Shown: one piece after another, positions 15,793-23,401 of the stretch
How positions within the stretch are numbered: the stretch's first letter is position 1
Layout of the letters: every line of letters starts with the position of its first letter
From: RGIG3102 sp964507095
GTDB taxonomy: Bacteria > Bacillota > Clostridia > Oscillospirales > Ruminococcaceae
Length of the DNA stretch: 33,204 nt
NCBI GenBank assembly: GCA_964507095.1
Contig: CAZDOS010000017.1
Span: 1-33,204 of the forward strand
Direction of reading: 5' to 3'
Program-made: the position numbers and the translations under genes
The notes under the pieces: generated by a model
Database searches by the model: none
What the model was told of the DNA's origin: nothing
The model's input: the letters and a program-made list of their open reading frames with translations, nothing else

Positions 15793-17235
15793 TCAGATTT
15801 TCAGTCCGTCGAGGCTTGCCTTTCCGACAATGTGAGCCTTGAGTATGTTGGTGGAACCGGATACTCCGACAGGAACGCCTGCAGTGACGACGACCAGGTC
15901 GCCTTCCTGGAGCAGTCCTTCGCGCTGGGCTGTCGCTATGGAAAGATCGATAAGTTCATCAGTAGTGCGCACCGTGCTCATCAGAAGAGGAATGACGCCC
16001 CACGAAAGGGCCATGAAGCGGCAGACCTTTTCCGTATCCGTGCATCCTATGATAGGGAGGCCCGGGCGGTACTTTGAAAGGTGACGGGAGGTGTAGCCCG
16101 TCTGGGTAACGGTCACTATTGCCTTGGCACCGATGTCCATTGCAACCTGGCATGCGCCGTGAGCAATACTGTCGGTGATCGTCAGCCTGTCGTCATAAGC
16201 TCTCTGTCTGAGCTCGTGGTTGTAGTCTATGCTGTTCTCTGTCTCTTCGGCGATGGCAGACATGACTTCGACTGCCCTTACCGGATATTTGCCCGCAGCG
16301 GTCTCGCCGGAAAGCATGATGGCTGATGTGCCGTCATAGATTGAATTGGCGATGTCCGTGACCTCGGCTCTGGTAGGACGCGGGTTCTCGATCATGCTCT
16401 CCAGCATCTGAGTTGCCGTGATGGCAGGCTTGCCGGAGTTGTAGCACTTCTTGATAAGCTCCTTCTGGATTCTAGGAATCTCGGTGAACTTGATCTCAAC
16501 GCCCATGTCGCCTCTTGCGACCATGATGGCGTCGACGACTTCAAGGATCTCGTCGATCTTCGAAACGCCCTCGCCGTTCTCGAGCTTGGCTATGATCCTC
16601 ATGTCGGAGTTGTGCTCGTCAAGGATCTTTCTGACTTCAAGAACATCTTCCTTGCATCTCGTGAATGAGAGCGCGAGGAAGTCGAAATCGTTCTCGATTC
16701 CGAAAAGAATGTCCTCTCTGTCCTTCTCGCTTACGAAAGGCATTGAAAGCTTTACGTCAGGGAGATTGATGGACTTGTTGTTGGAGAGCTTGCAGTTGTT
16801 CTCGACGTTGAGGATGACGTCTCCGCCGTTGATCTCCTCGACCGTCATTTCTGCAAGGCCGTCGTTGAGCAGGACCTTTGTGCCGACCTTGACGTCCTTC
16901 GGGAAATCCTTGTAGAGGACCGTCACCTGCTTCTCGTCACCCTCGACCTCTCTGGTCGTGATGGTGAACTTGTCTCCGGTCTTGAGCTCTATAGGACCGT
17001 TCTTGAAGGTGCCGATCCTGATCTCCGGACCCTTCGTGTCAAGCATGGTGGCAATGTACATGCCGAGTTCCGTGCGGCAACGCTTGAGCATCTTGAGACG
17101 CTTGAGGTGCTCCTCATGGGTTCCGTGGGAGAAGTTGAATCTTGCAACGTTCATTCCCGCTCTCATGAGGTCTTTCAGGATCTTCGGGTCGTCGGTGGAA
17201 GGACCCAGAGTGCATACGATCTTTGTTTTTCTCAT
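15793..17235 (-). CDS. pyk: Pyruvate kinase
   Basis: The 480-residue glycolytic enzyme transfers phosphate from PEP to ADP. It begins MRKTKIVCTLGPSTDDP and has NVARFNFSHGTHEEH near residues 29-43, AKLENGEGVSKIDEIL near 218-233, MVARGDMGVEI near 240-250, and the ITATQMLESMI substrate site near 273-283. It is the short form: domains A, B and C are present without the extra C-terminal PEP-utiliser domain seen in Bacillus Pyk. AAGGAGTG is upstream of ATG at 17235. No pfkA neighbour is present, so it stands alone here. Confidence 0.97.
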   Translation of the reverse strand: MRKTKIVCTLGPSTDDPKILKDLMRAGMNVARFNFSHGTHEEHLKRLKMLKRCRTELGMYIATMLDTKGPEIRIGTFKNGPIELKTGDKFTITTREVEGDEKQVTVLYKDFPKDVKVGTKVLLNDGLAEMTVEEINGGDVILNVENNCKLSNNKSINLPDVKLSMPFVSEKDREDILFGIENDFDFLALSFTRCKEDVLEVRKILDEHNSDMRIIAKLENGEGVSKIDEILEVVDAIMVARGDMGVEIKFTEIPRIQKELIKKCYNSGKPAITATQMLESMIENPRPTRAEVTDIANSIYDGTSAIMLSGETAAGKYPVRAVEVMSAIAEETENSIDYNHELRQRAYDDRLTITDSIAHGACQVAMDIGAKAIVTVTQTGYTSRHLSKYRPGLPIIGCTDTEKVCRFMALSWGVIPLLMSTVRTTDELIDLSIATAQREGLLQEGDLVVVTAGVPVGVSGSTNILKAHIVGKASLDGLKI

Positions 17236-17420
17236 CTATCTGTCACTCCTTTATTGGAAAGGTATTATTGTTTCGAGCCTTGATTACAGGCGTGTATGAT
17301 AATTATATATAAAATAAAACCCGCATTAAATGTAATAATAGTGTAAGAATGATTAAAAAATGTAATTTTGTTTCAACAGATCTTAAAACTGCATTTCAGG
17401 ACCGCAGAAATCGCATACAG

Positions 17421-17448
17421 CGTTCCTGCTTGTAAAAACAATGGAACG
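17421..17448 (+). promoter_or_regulatory. Inverted repeat over the -35 region of the phosphorylase operon
   Basis: CGTTCC (17421-17426) and GGAACG (17443-17448) are perfect 6-base arms separated by 16 bases. They bracket the -35 element, which makes this a candidate operator for a dimeric regulator. The match could be chance. Confidence 0.35.
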
Positions 17449-17459
17449 TGTAGTATATT
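17430..17459 (+). promoter_or_regulatory. Promoter of the nucleoside phosphorylase operon
   Basis: TTGTAA (17430-17435) and TATATT (17454-17459) are 18 bases apart, 51 bases before the first start codon. Confidence 0.5.
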
Positions 17460-17509
17460 TGAACTAGAGAAAATGAACTCATCAATCAAATATCTACGGA
17501 GGAAGAACC

Positions 17510-18304
17510 ATGCGGGTAAGGATGAATTTCGGCAGCAAGAAGATGTACCATATCGGCTTTGGCCGAGAGGACATACAGGGAGCAAGATACGCATTGCTTC
17601 CAGGAGACCCGGGAAGGGTCAGCAAGATAGCAGCGAAGCTGGACGACCGGAAGGAGATTTGCGTTCACAGGGAGTACACCACATATCTGGGTGAACTCAA
17701 CGGAGAGAAGGTCCTGGTCATGAGCACCGGAATGGGCGGACCGTCGACAGCCATTGGAGCGGAAGAGCTTATCCGGCTGGGAGTGGACACTCTCATCAGA
17801 GTCGGAACGAGCGGCGGAATGCGGCTGGATGTCGTGAGCGGGGATGTCTGCATCATAAACGGTGCCATTAGACAGGAAGGCACCAGTAAGGAATACACTC
17901 CGATCGAGTATCCTGCCATTGCGGATCTTGACGTCACCCTTGCTCTCAGAGAGGCGGCAAAGGAATCAGGCTTCGGCTGGCATGTCGGCGTTGCGCACTG
18001 CAAGGACAGCTTTTACGGACAGCACAGCCCTGAAGCCATGCCTGTAAGCAATGAGCTCCTTGACAAGTGGAAGGCCTGGATCCGGGCAGGCGCGCTGTGC
18101 AGCGAGATGGAGACGGCAGCTCTCTACACTGTCGCCAGCGTCAGACGAGTCAGGGCGGGCGCAGTAATGCTCGTCATCTGGAACCAGGAGAGAGAGGCCG
18201 CAAAGCTTCCTCAGGAGAGATGCTTTGAGACCGAAAGGGCAATAGACGTTGCGATCCGGGGACTCAAGAAGCTGATCAACGAAGACAGGAAGAACAGAGG
18301 ATAA
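17510..18304 (+). CDS. Uridine phosphorylase-like nucleoside phosphorylase
   Basis: The 264-residue protein is a PNP/UDP family phosphorylase (PF01048), catalysing phosphorolysis of a nucleoside to base and ribose-1-phosphate. It has PGDPGRV at 31-37, STGMGGPSTAIGAEEL at 72-87, RVGTSGG at 97-103, and the ribose-binding SEMETAALY at 198-206. In E. coli Udp the uracil ring is held by Gln166 and Arg168. The matching segment here reads GQHSPE (170-175), keeping Gln171 but replacing the Arg, so base specificity is uncertain. GGAGG lies before ATG at 17510. deoD follows after four bases, so the two act together in nucleoside salvage. Confidence 0.85.
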   Translation: MRVRMNFGSKKMYHIGFGREDIQGARYALLPGDPGRVSKIAAKLDDRKEICVHREYTTYLGELNGEKVLVMSTGMGGPSTAIGAEELIRLGVDTLIRVGTSGGMRLDVVSGDVCIINGAIRQEGTSKEYTPIEYPAIADLDVTLALREAAKESGFGWHVGVAHCKDSFYGQHSPEAMPVSNELLDKWKAWIRAGALCSEMETAALYTVASVRRVRAGAVMLVIWNQEREAAKLPQERCFETERAIDVAIRGLKKLINEDRKNRG

Positions 18305-18308
18305 GACC

Positions 18309-19034
18309 ATGAGCATGCATATCGAGGCCAAAGAGGGAGATATCGCCGAGAAGATACTGCTTCCCGGCGACCCGCTTAGGGCAAAATACATAGCAGAGAC
18401 ATACCTTGAAGATGCCGTGTGCTTCAACACGGTCAGGGGAATGTACGGATATACGGGCAAATACAAGGGCCAGAGAGTGTCCGTCATGGGAACGGGAATG
18501 GGAGTGCCTTCCATATCCATCTACGCCCAGGAGCTCATGGCAGAATACGGCTGCAAGGTGCTCGTCAGGATCGGCACTGCAGGCAGCTATTCGAAGGAAG
18601 TCCACATAGGAGATCTGGTCATATCCACCGGCACCTGCTATACGACTTCAATAATGGACTATGCCGGTCTTATGGGGACATATGCCCCGGTGGCTGATTT
18701 CGAGCTCGTGTACACGGCCAACAGGCTCGCAAAGGAGATGGGCATCAGCGCCAAGACCGGGCTGACGGTCTGCAACGACCTGCTGTATTTCGACAACAAG
18801 CCGGAGATCGCCAGAAAATGGAATGAGTACGGGGTTCTTGCCTCGGAGATGGAGGGAGCGGCTCTTTACATACTGGCTGCAAAGCACAGGAGAAAGGCCC
18901 TTACCATAATGAACGTGTCGAACTCGTTTGCCATCCCGGAGGAAGTGCCTCTGACCAGCGAGCAGAGGGAGAGGGAGCTTGACAACCTGATAACCCTTGC
19001 CCTTGAGACCGTTCTCGCAACAGAGTTGCCCTGA
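18309..19034 (+). CDS. deoD: Purine nucleoside phosphorylase, DeoD type
   Basis: The 241-residue protein matches hexameric DeoD PNPs over its whole length: HIEAKEGDIAEKILLPGDPLRAKYI at the N-terminus with His4, MGTGMGVPS at 60-68, RIGTAG at 87-92, and SEMEGAALY at 179-187. DeoD converts purine nucleosides and phosphate to base plus ribose-1-phosphate. The usual catalytic VSDHI motif (Asp204 in E. coli) reads VSNSF here, with Asn205 in place of Asp. The spacing to the following Arg (R220 or R222) also differs slightly. This could narrow the enzyme to 6-oxopurines or to another nucleoside. It is the second gene of the operon and is followed by a terminator. Confidence 0.9.
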   Translation: MSMHIEAKEGDIAEKILLPGDPLRAKYIAETYLEDAVCFNTVRGMYGYTGKYKGQRVSVMGTGMGVPSISIYAQELMAEYGCKVLVRIGTAGSYSKEVHIGDLVISTGTCYTTSIMDYAGLMGTYAPVADFELVYTANRLAKEMGISAKTGLTVCNDLLYFDNKPEIARKWNEYGVLASEMEGAALYILAAKHRRKALTIMNVSNSFAIPEEVPLTSEQRERELDNLITLALETVLATELP

Positions 19035-19053
19035 CAAGTGAAAATGTCACCCG

Positions 19054-19087
19054 GCCCGCGACATTTCGCGGGCTTCCTTGCTTTTTT
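19054..19087 (+). terminator. Terminator of the phosphorylase operon
   Basis: GCCCGCG (19054-19060) pairs with CGCGGGC (19067-19073), followed by TTCCTTGCTTTTTT. Confidence 0.8.
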
Positions 19088-19107
19088 CCGGGAAAGGGGT
19101 CCAAATG

Positions 19108-19116
19108 TGGTATAAT
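19108..19116 (+). promoter_or_regulatory. Extended -10 promoter of the macro-domain gene
   Basis: TGGTATAAT has a TGn element and a perfect -10. No convincing -35 is seen. The leader is about 35 bases. Confidence 0.5.
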
Positions 19117-19157
19117 AAGTATAGAGAGTATGTTTGCAAGGATACGGAGGTGCACCT

Positions 19158-20567
19158 ATGCCTTTTCAGCTAGTAAGACATGATATAACCAAGATGGAAG
19201 TCGACGCCATAGTCAACGCTGCCAACAGATCGCTTTCCGGAGGCGGAGGAGTGGACGGAGCCATTCACAGCGCTGCCGGACCTGAACTGCTTCGGGAGTG
19301 TTCAAGGCTCGGAGGCTGCGAGGTCGGAGAGGCCAAGATCACGAACGGCTACCGCCTTCCTGCAAAATACGTCATTCATACTGTCGGACCCGTATGGGCC
19401 GGCGGAAACAGAGGAGAGGAAGAACTTCTCAGGAACTGCTATATCAACTCGCTGAAGCTGGCCAGGGAACACGGACTTGTTTCGGTGGCGTTCCCGCTGA
19501 TCTCGTCAGGCATCTACGCGATGCCGAAAGAGATAGCCTTAAGGGTCGCGACCGATTCCATCAGGGAGTTCCTTGACCGGAACGATGACGACATGGAGGT
19601 CTATCTCGTCATATATGACAAGACATCTCTTGCCATCAGCGAAGAGATGTACGGTGACATCCAGCGGTTCATAGACAGCAATTACATAGGAGAGACCCAC
19701 GGAAAGGGCAGACGGCTCTACAGGGACCGGTTCGGCGAGGAGGAGAACAGGAAACTGTTCGAATCTCTCAAGGATTCCCTTGAGATGGAACCGGAAGACT
19801 ATGTGGATGTCTCTGACTATCTCGGCACATTGAAGGACATCAACGACGCTGCTCTGCGGGCAGAGGACCCTGACGATGTGCCTGCCTACAGAGAACTGCT
19901 GGGCTTCAAGGAAGACCTTGAGTGGCTGCAGGAGGAAAGAAGGAGACTCAGCGAATCCATAGATACACTGGACAGCATGCTCAATTATGACATCAACGGC
20001 GAGCTGCTGGCAGGAAGCGTGATGGCCAACGAGGATGACGATATCGTCATTCCGGATGATGACTTCGCATCCCAATACCTCAACAGCCTGAATACCGTAA
20101 AGCCTTACGAGGCGCCTGACCTTTCAAAACGGCTGTCCAGAAAAGAACTGTTCAAGGATAGTAAGAGCACGGTATCCGCAAGCAGAAAGGAAGCCGGCCT
20201 TGAGGGGATAGTCAGGGAACAAAGAGATGAATCTTTCCAGCAGATGCTGTTCAGAAAGATAGATGAAAAGGGCATGAAGGATTCGGACTGCTACAAGAAG
20301 GCAAACATAGACAGGAAGCTGTTCTCAAAGATAAGGAGCGATGCATATTATCATCCTAAAAAGAACACCGTTGCCGCCTTTGCCGTAGCTCTGGAACTGG
20401 ATCTTGACGAAACGGAAGAATTGATGAAGAAAGCAGGATATGCCCTTTACGACGGCTTCAAGTTTGACCTTATCCTGAAATACTTCATTGAGAAGGGTGT
20501 ATACGACATATATACCATCAATGATGCCTTGTTCTCATTCGATCAGCCGATCCTCGGATCGTTCTGA
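19158..20567 (+). CDS. Macro-domain protein with HTH-like C-terminal domain
   Basis: The 469-residue protein begins with a macro domain (about 1-170) that should bind or hydrolyse ADP-ribose. It shows DAIVNAANRSLSGGGGVDGAI at 16-36, VIHTVGPVWAGG near 80, and PLISSGIYAMPK near 115-127. An acidic, probably helical linker follows (about 185-350). The C-terminal 113 residues (357-469) form a helical unit with KKANIDRKLFSKIRSD and AFAVALELDLDETEELMKKAGY. This resembles the XRE-like helix-turn-helix domain that recurs next to macro domains in Firmicutes. ATG at 19158 is preferred over TTG at 19134 because GGAGG lies seven bases before it. A VWA-domain gene follows after 105 bases, suggesting a functional pair. 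Family assignment is firm for the macro part and inferred for the rest. Confidence 0.88.
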   Translation: MPFQLVRHDITKMEVDAIVNAANRSLSGGGGVDGAIHSAAGPELLRECSRLGGCEVGEAKITNGYRLPAKYVIHTVGPVWAGGNRGEEELLRNCYINSLKLAREHGLVSVAFPLISSGIYAMPKEIALRVATDSIREFLDRNDDDMEVYLVIYDKTSLAISEEMYGDIQRFIDSNYIGETHGKGRRLYRDRFGEEENRKLFESLKDSLEMEPEDYVDVSDYLGTLKDINDAALRAEDPDDVPAYRELLGFKEDLEWLQEERRRLSESIDTLDSMLNYDINGELLAGSVMANEDDDIVIPDDDFASQYLNSLNTVKPYEAPDLSKRLSRKELFKDSKSTVSASRKEAGLEGIVREQRDESFQQMLFRKIDEKGMKDSDCYKKANIDRKLFSKIRSDAYYHPKKNTVAAFAVALELDLDETEELMKKAGYALYDGFKFDLILKYFIEKGVYDIYTINDALFSFDQPILGSF

Positions 20568-20672
20568 TTTGTCACAAAAAAAGCGACCTTTGAAGGAGGG
20601 GTCTGCGCGATAATATACCCGAAAGAAGACAGTGAACCAACTTACACAATGAATTGACTTGGAGGTATGCGC

Positions 20673-21320
20673 ATGAATAATAACCTTACAGAGATGGTAT
20701 TCGTTCTTGACAGGAGCGGATCAATGCACGGACTTGAGGCAGATACGATCGGAGGTTTCAACAGCCTGATCGACAAGCAGAAAAAGGAAGAGGGAGACGC
20801 ACTGGTCTCAATGGTACTCTTCGATGACTACAGCGAGGTGATCTACGACAGAGTAGACATCAAAAAGATCGAACCGCTCACAGATAAGCAGTATACGGTC
20901 AGAGGCTGTACTGCCCTGATAGACGCGATCGGCGGAGCCGTCCATCACATCGGAAACGTACACAAGTACGCAAGGGAAGAGGACAGACCGGCCAAGACGG
21001 TGTTCGTCATCATCACCGACGGCATGGAAAACGCTTCCGTGGAGTATTCACAGAAGCGCGTCAAGGAGATGATCGAAAGGCAGAAGGAGAAGTACGGCTG
21101 GGAATTCATGTTCCTGGGCGCCAACATCGATGCGGTGAGCACCGCAAGGGATTACGGCATTGCCCGTGACAGAGCCGTCAGGTACCGCAGCGACAGGAGA
21201 GGCACGAGGATGAACTACGAAGCCGTCTCCACGGTAATGTCGAGCGTGAGAGCCGGCAGAGAGGTGGACCGGAACTGGTCAGCCAGCATAGCCGAGTACG
21301 AGGCCGAGACAGAGAAATAA
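20673..21320 (+). CDS. VWA-domain protein
   Basis: The 215-residue protein is almost wholly a von Willebrand factor A domain. It has a MIDAS metal site (VFVLDRSGSM, DxSxS at about 13-17), a conserved threonine in RGCTALIDAIGG near 72-83, and VIITDGMENAS near 113-123. There is no signal peptide or transmembrane helix, so it is cytosolic. VWA domains of this kind act as protein-protein adaptors with MoxR-like AAA ATPases, toxic-stress systems or ADP-ribosylation modules. No ATPase is present here. ATG at 20673 fits the GGAGG at 20661-20665 (seven bases away); the in-frame ATG at 20667 is too close. It ends in a charged tail. Confidence 0.88.
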   Translation: MNNNLTEMVFVLDRSGSMHGLEADTIGGFNSLIDKQKKEEGDALVSMVLFDDYSEVIYDRVDIKKIEPLTDKQYTVRGCTALIDAIGGAVHHIGNVHKYAREEDRPAKTVFVIITDGMENASVEYSQKRVKEMIERQKEKYGWEFMFLGANIDAVSTARDYGIARDRAVRYRSDRRGTRMNYEAVSTVMSSVRAGREVDRNWSASIAEYEAETEK

Positions 21321-21321
21321 A

Positions 21322-21342
21322 GCCGCCGGGCATAAAGGCGGC
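21322..21342 (+). terminator. GC-rich hairpin after the VWA gene
   Basis: GCCGCC (21322-21327) pairs with GGCGGC (21337-21342) directly after the stop codon. There is no U-tract, so it may be a 3' stabiliser rather than a terminator. Confidence 0.4.
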
Positions 21343-21357
21343 CTGATACGGAACAGG

Positions 21358-21387
21358 GATATCGCAGCGCATGTGCGCTGCGATATC
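21358..21387. repeat. Near-perfect 30-base palindrome
   Basis: GATATCGCAGCGCA and its exact complement (14-base arms, two-base spacer) span 21358-21387. TTTCG follows on the plus strand. It can fold as a hairpin terminator for the VWA gene or act as a dimer binding site next to the site-2 protease promoter. Confidence 0.65.
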
Positions 21388-21397
21388 TTTCGTTACC

Positions 21398-21426
21398 TTG
21401 AAAATTACACACTCATGACATATAAT
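21398..21426 (+). promoter_or_regulatory. Sigma-A promoter of the protease-scpAB operon
   Basis: TTGAAA (21398-21403) and a perfect TATAAT (21421-21426) are 17 bases apart. They lie 31 bases upstream of the protease start codon. Confidence 0.8.
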
Positions 21427-21456
21427 AAATTATTAAAGAAAAACAGGGAGAAAAGA

Positions 21457-22125
21457 ATGCTGTATAATCTTGATCCGTTCACTCTCATAGTCAGAGGAAT
21501 AGTGCTTCTGACCAGCATACCCGTTCACGAGGCAGCCCATGCGTTCGTGGCTGACAAGCTGGGAGACCCGACCGGAAGATATGCCGGAAGGCTCACGCTC
21601 AACCCCATCGCTCATTTCGATCCGATGGGTGCCTTTGCCATGGTCTTCATCGGCATAGGCTGGGCAAAGCCTGTCCCGATAAACATGAACAACTTCAGGG
21701 AGCCGAAGAAGGGGATGGCCATTTCGGCCGCCGCAGGACCTATATCCAACATGATCCTCGCACTTATCAGCATGATAGTTGCAAAGATCCTGATTTATTC
21801 CTTCTACATGAACGGATTTACCGGAACAGTCGCGAACAACCTCATCGATGTGTTCGAGATGATGTGTTCCATCAACATATCCCTGGCCATATTCAATCTC
21901 ATACCGATCCCGCCGTTTGACGGCTCGAGGATATTCAATTCCTTCCTGAGCGACAAGGTCTATTACAGGATCATGCAGTACGAGAGATACTTCTTCATCG
22001 CTCTACTGGTCGTGCTCTATACCGGTATTCTCACAAGGCCTCTCGGCATAGCAAGCAACCGGGTGTTCAGAGGACTTAACAAGCTTACGGGTTTTGTCGA
22101 CCGGCTGTTCAGGATGTTCATTTAG
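21457..22125 (+). CDS. Site-2 protease family (M50) membrane protein
   Basis: The 222-residue polytopic protein is a small M50/SpoIVFB-like intramembrane zinc metalloprotease. It has HEAAH (His24-Glu25-His28) inside the first helix and the second metal motif NLIPIPPFDGSRI near 148-160, with about five hydrophobic segments. It lacks CBS and PDZ domains. The family cleaves membrane-bound regulators or stress factors; the substrate here is unknown. ATG at 21457 has GGGAG eight bases upstream and yields the standard N-terminus, whereas the upstream frame would run through the promoter. It heads a long operon with scpA, scpB, ytfI-like, ytfJ and rluB. Confidence 0.9.
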   Translation: MLYNLDPFTLIVRGIVLLTSIPVHEAAHAFVADKLGDPTGRYAGRLTLNPIAHFDPMGAFAMVFIGIGWAKPVPINMNNFREPKKGMAISAAAGPISNMILALISMIVAKILIYSFYMNGFTGTVANNLIDVFEMMCSINISLAIFNLIPIPPFDGSRIFNSFLSDKVYYRIMQYERYFFIALLVVLYTGILTRPLGIASNRVFRGLNKLTGFVDRLFRMFI

Positions 22126-22133
22126 GGGGTCGG

Positions 22134-22838
22134 ATGGAGCTAATAAATTACAGACTTGCCGACTTCGAAGGCCCGCTCGATCTGCTGCTGGTCCTTATCT
22201 CAAAGAACAAGATGAGCATCGCCGACGTGGAGATAGTGACAATAATCAACCAGTATCTGGAGATCGTCGAGAACAGCGAGGACAGGGATCTGGATTCAGC
22301 CGGCGAATTCATTGACATGGCGGCAAGGCTGATCTATCTCAAATCAGTATATCTGCTGCCTAAGGATGACGAGGGCGAAAAGCTGAAGGCGGAACTGCAG
22401 GGCGTTCTCATAGAGTACTCGCAGGCAAAGCAGGCAGCCTCCAGGCTGAGGGCAAGATTCGTCGGAGACAGGATCATAACAAGACCTGCTTTGGACATTC
22501 CGGTAGACATGACATACAATATCGTGCACTCCACGGGAGTCCTCACCAGAGCATATTCCAGGCTGAATGACAGGAACCTGAGGAGAAGGCCGCCGGAGGT
22601 AGAGAGATTCGAGCCGATAGTCAATGCGCCTGTCGTATCCGTCAACAGCAGGATATTCTCACTTCTAAGGGGACTGATGAGAAACACATTCTCCAGCATT
22701 TTTGCTGTGTTCAAAGGGACAAAGACAAGGAGCGAGGCAGTCGCGACCTTCCTTGCTATACTTGAGCTTGTAAGAGCCAGGAGGATAAGGCTCTCTGATG
22801 ACGGGGAGATGAATATCATTCGCGGAGAAAATAAATGA
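22134..22838 (+). CDS. scpA: Segregation and condensation protein A
   Basis: The 234-residue kleisin bridges the SMC heads and recruits ScpB in chromosome condensation. The N-terminal block DFEGPLDLLLVLISKNKMSIADVEIV is the classic ScpA signature, followed by the AARLIYLKSVYLLP helix near 62-75. The C-terminal winged-helix region (about 160-234), with EAVATFLAILELVRARRIRL, contacts SMC. It starts eight bases after the protease stop and overlaps scpB by four bases (ATGA), so the pair is translationally coupled. Confidence 0.96.
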   Translation: MELINYRLADFEGPLDLLLVLISKNKMSIADVEIVTIINQYLEIVENSEDRDLDSAGEFIDMAARLIYLKSVYLLPKDDEGEKLKAELQGVLIEYSQAKQAASRLRARFVGDRIITRPALDIPVDMTYNIVHSTGVLTRAYSRLNDRNLRRRPPEVERFEPIVNAPVVSVNSRIFSLLRGLMRNTFSSIFAVFKGTKTRSEAVATFLAILELVRARRIRLSDDGEMNIIRGENK

Positions 22839-23401
22839 CATTAGACGAAAAGATAAAGAGTGCCGAAGCGATCATATTCGCCAGCGGAGACGGAGTCGCT
22901 CCGTCACTGCTGATGGAAACGCTGGAGGCCGACGAAAGAGAGCTTCAGTACATACTGGACTCGATCAAGGAAAGATATAACGCCGACAGATCCGGCATTA
23001 ATCTCAACACCAACTCTGAGTGGGTCAGTTTCGTCTGTGCAAAAAGCACGGATGAAGCGGTTTTCAAGGCGTTGAGCATAAAGAAAAACACTCCTTTGTC
23101 CAATGCGGCGATGGAGACTCTTGCAATAATAGCATATAACCAGCCTGTATCCAGAAGTTTCATCGAGCGGGTCAGGGGAGTGGACTCATCCTCAAGTGTC
23201 CGGACCCTGGTCTCAAGGGGACTTGTTGAGGAAACGGGCAGGCTCGACATACCGGGCCATCCGATCAGCTATGGTACCACTCCTCTGTTCCTCAGGAGCT
23301 TTTCGATCAATTCGCTTTCCGAACTGCCGAAGATCAAGCCGGAGGAGGAAGAGGGACAGCTCAGCACGGATGACCTCGAACTAATGGACGGAGAAGAGTA
23401 A
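22835..23401 (+). CDS. scpB: Segregation and condensation protein B
   Basis: The 188-residue protein has the tandem winged-helix fold of ScpB, with SAEAIIFASGDGV near 8-20, NAAMETLAIIAYNQPVSR near 89-106, and TLVSRGLVEETGRLDIPGHP near 127-146. It binds ScpA as a dimer and completes the SMC complex. It overlaps scpA by four bases. The C-terminal 25 residues are acidic and variable, as is usual. Confidence 0.96.
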   Translation: MTLDEKIKSAEAIIFASGDGVAPSLLMETLEADERELQYILDSIKERYNADRSGINLNTNSEWVSFVCAKSTDEAVFKALSIKKNTPLSNAAMETLAIIAYNQPVSRSFIERVRGVDSSSSVRTLVSRGLVEETGRLDIPGHPISYGTTPLFLRSFSINSLSELPKIKPEEEEGQLSTDDLELMDGEE

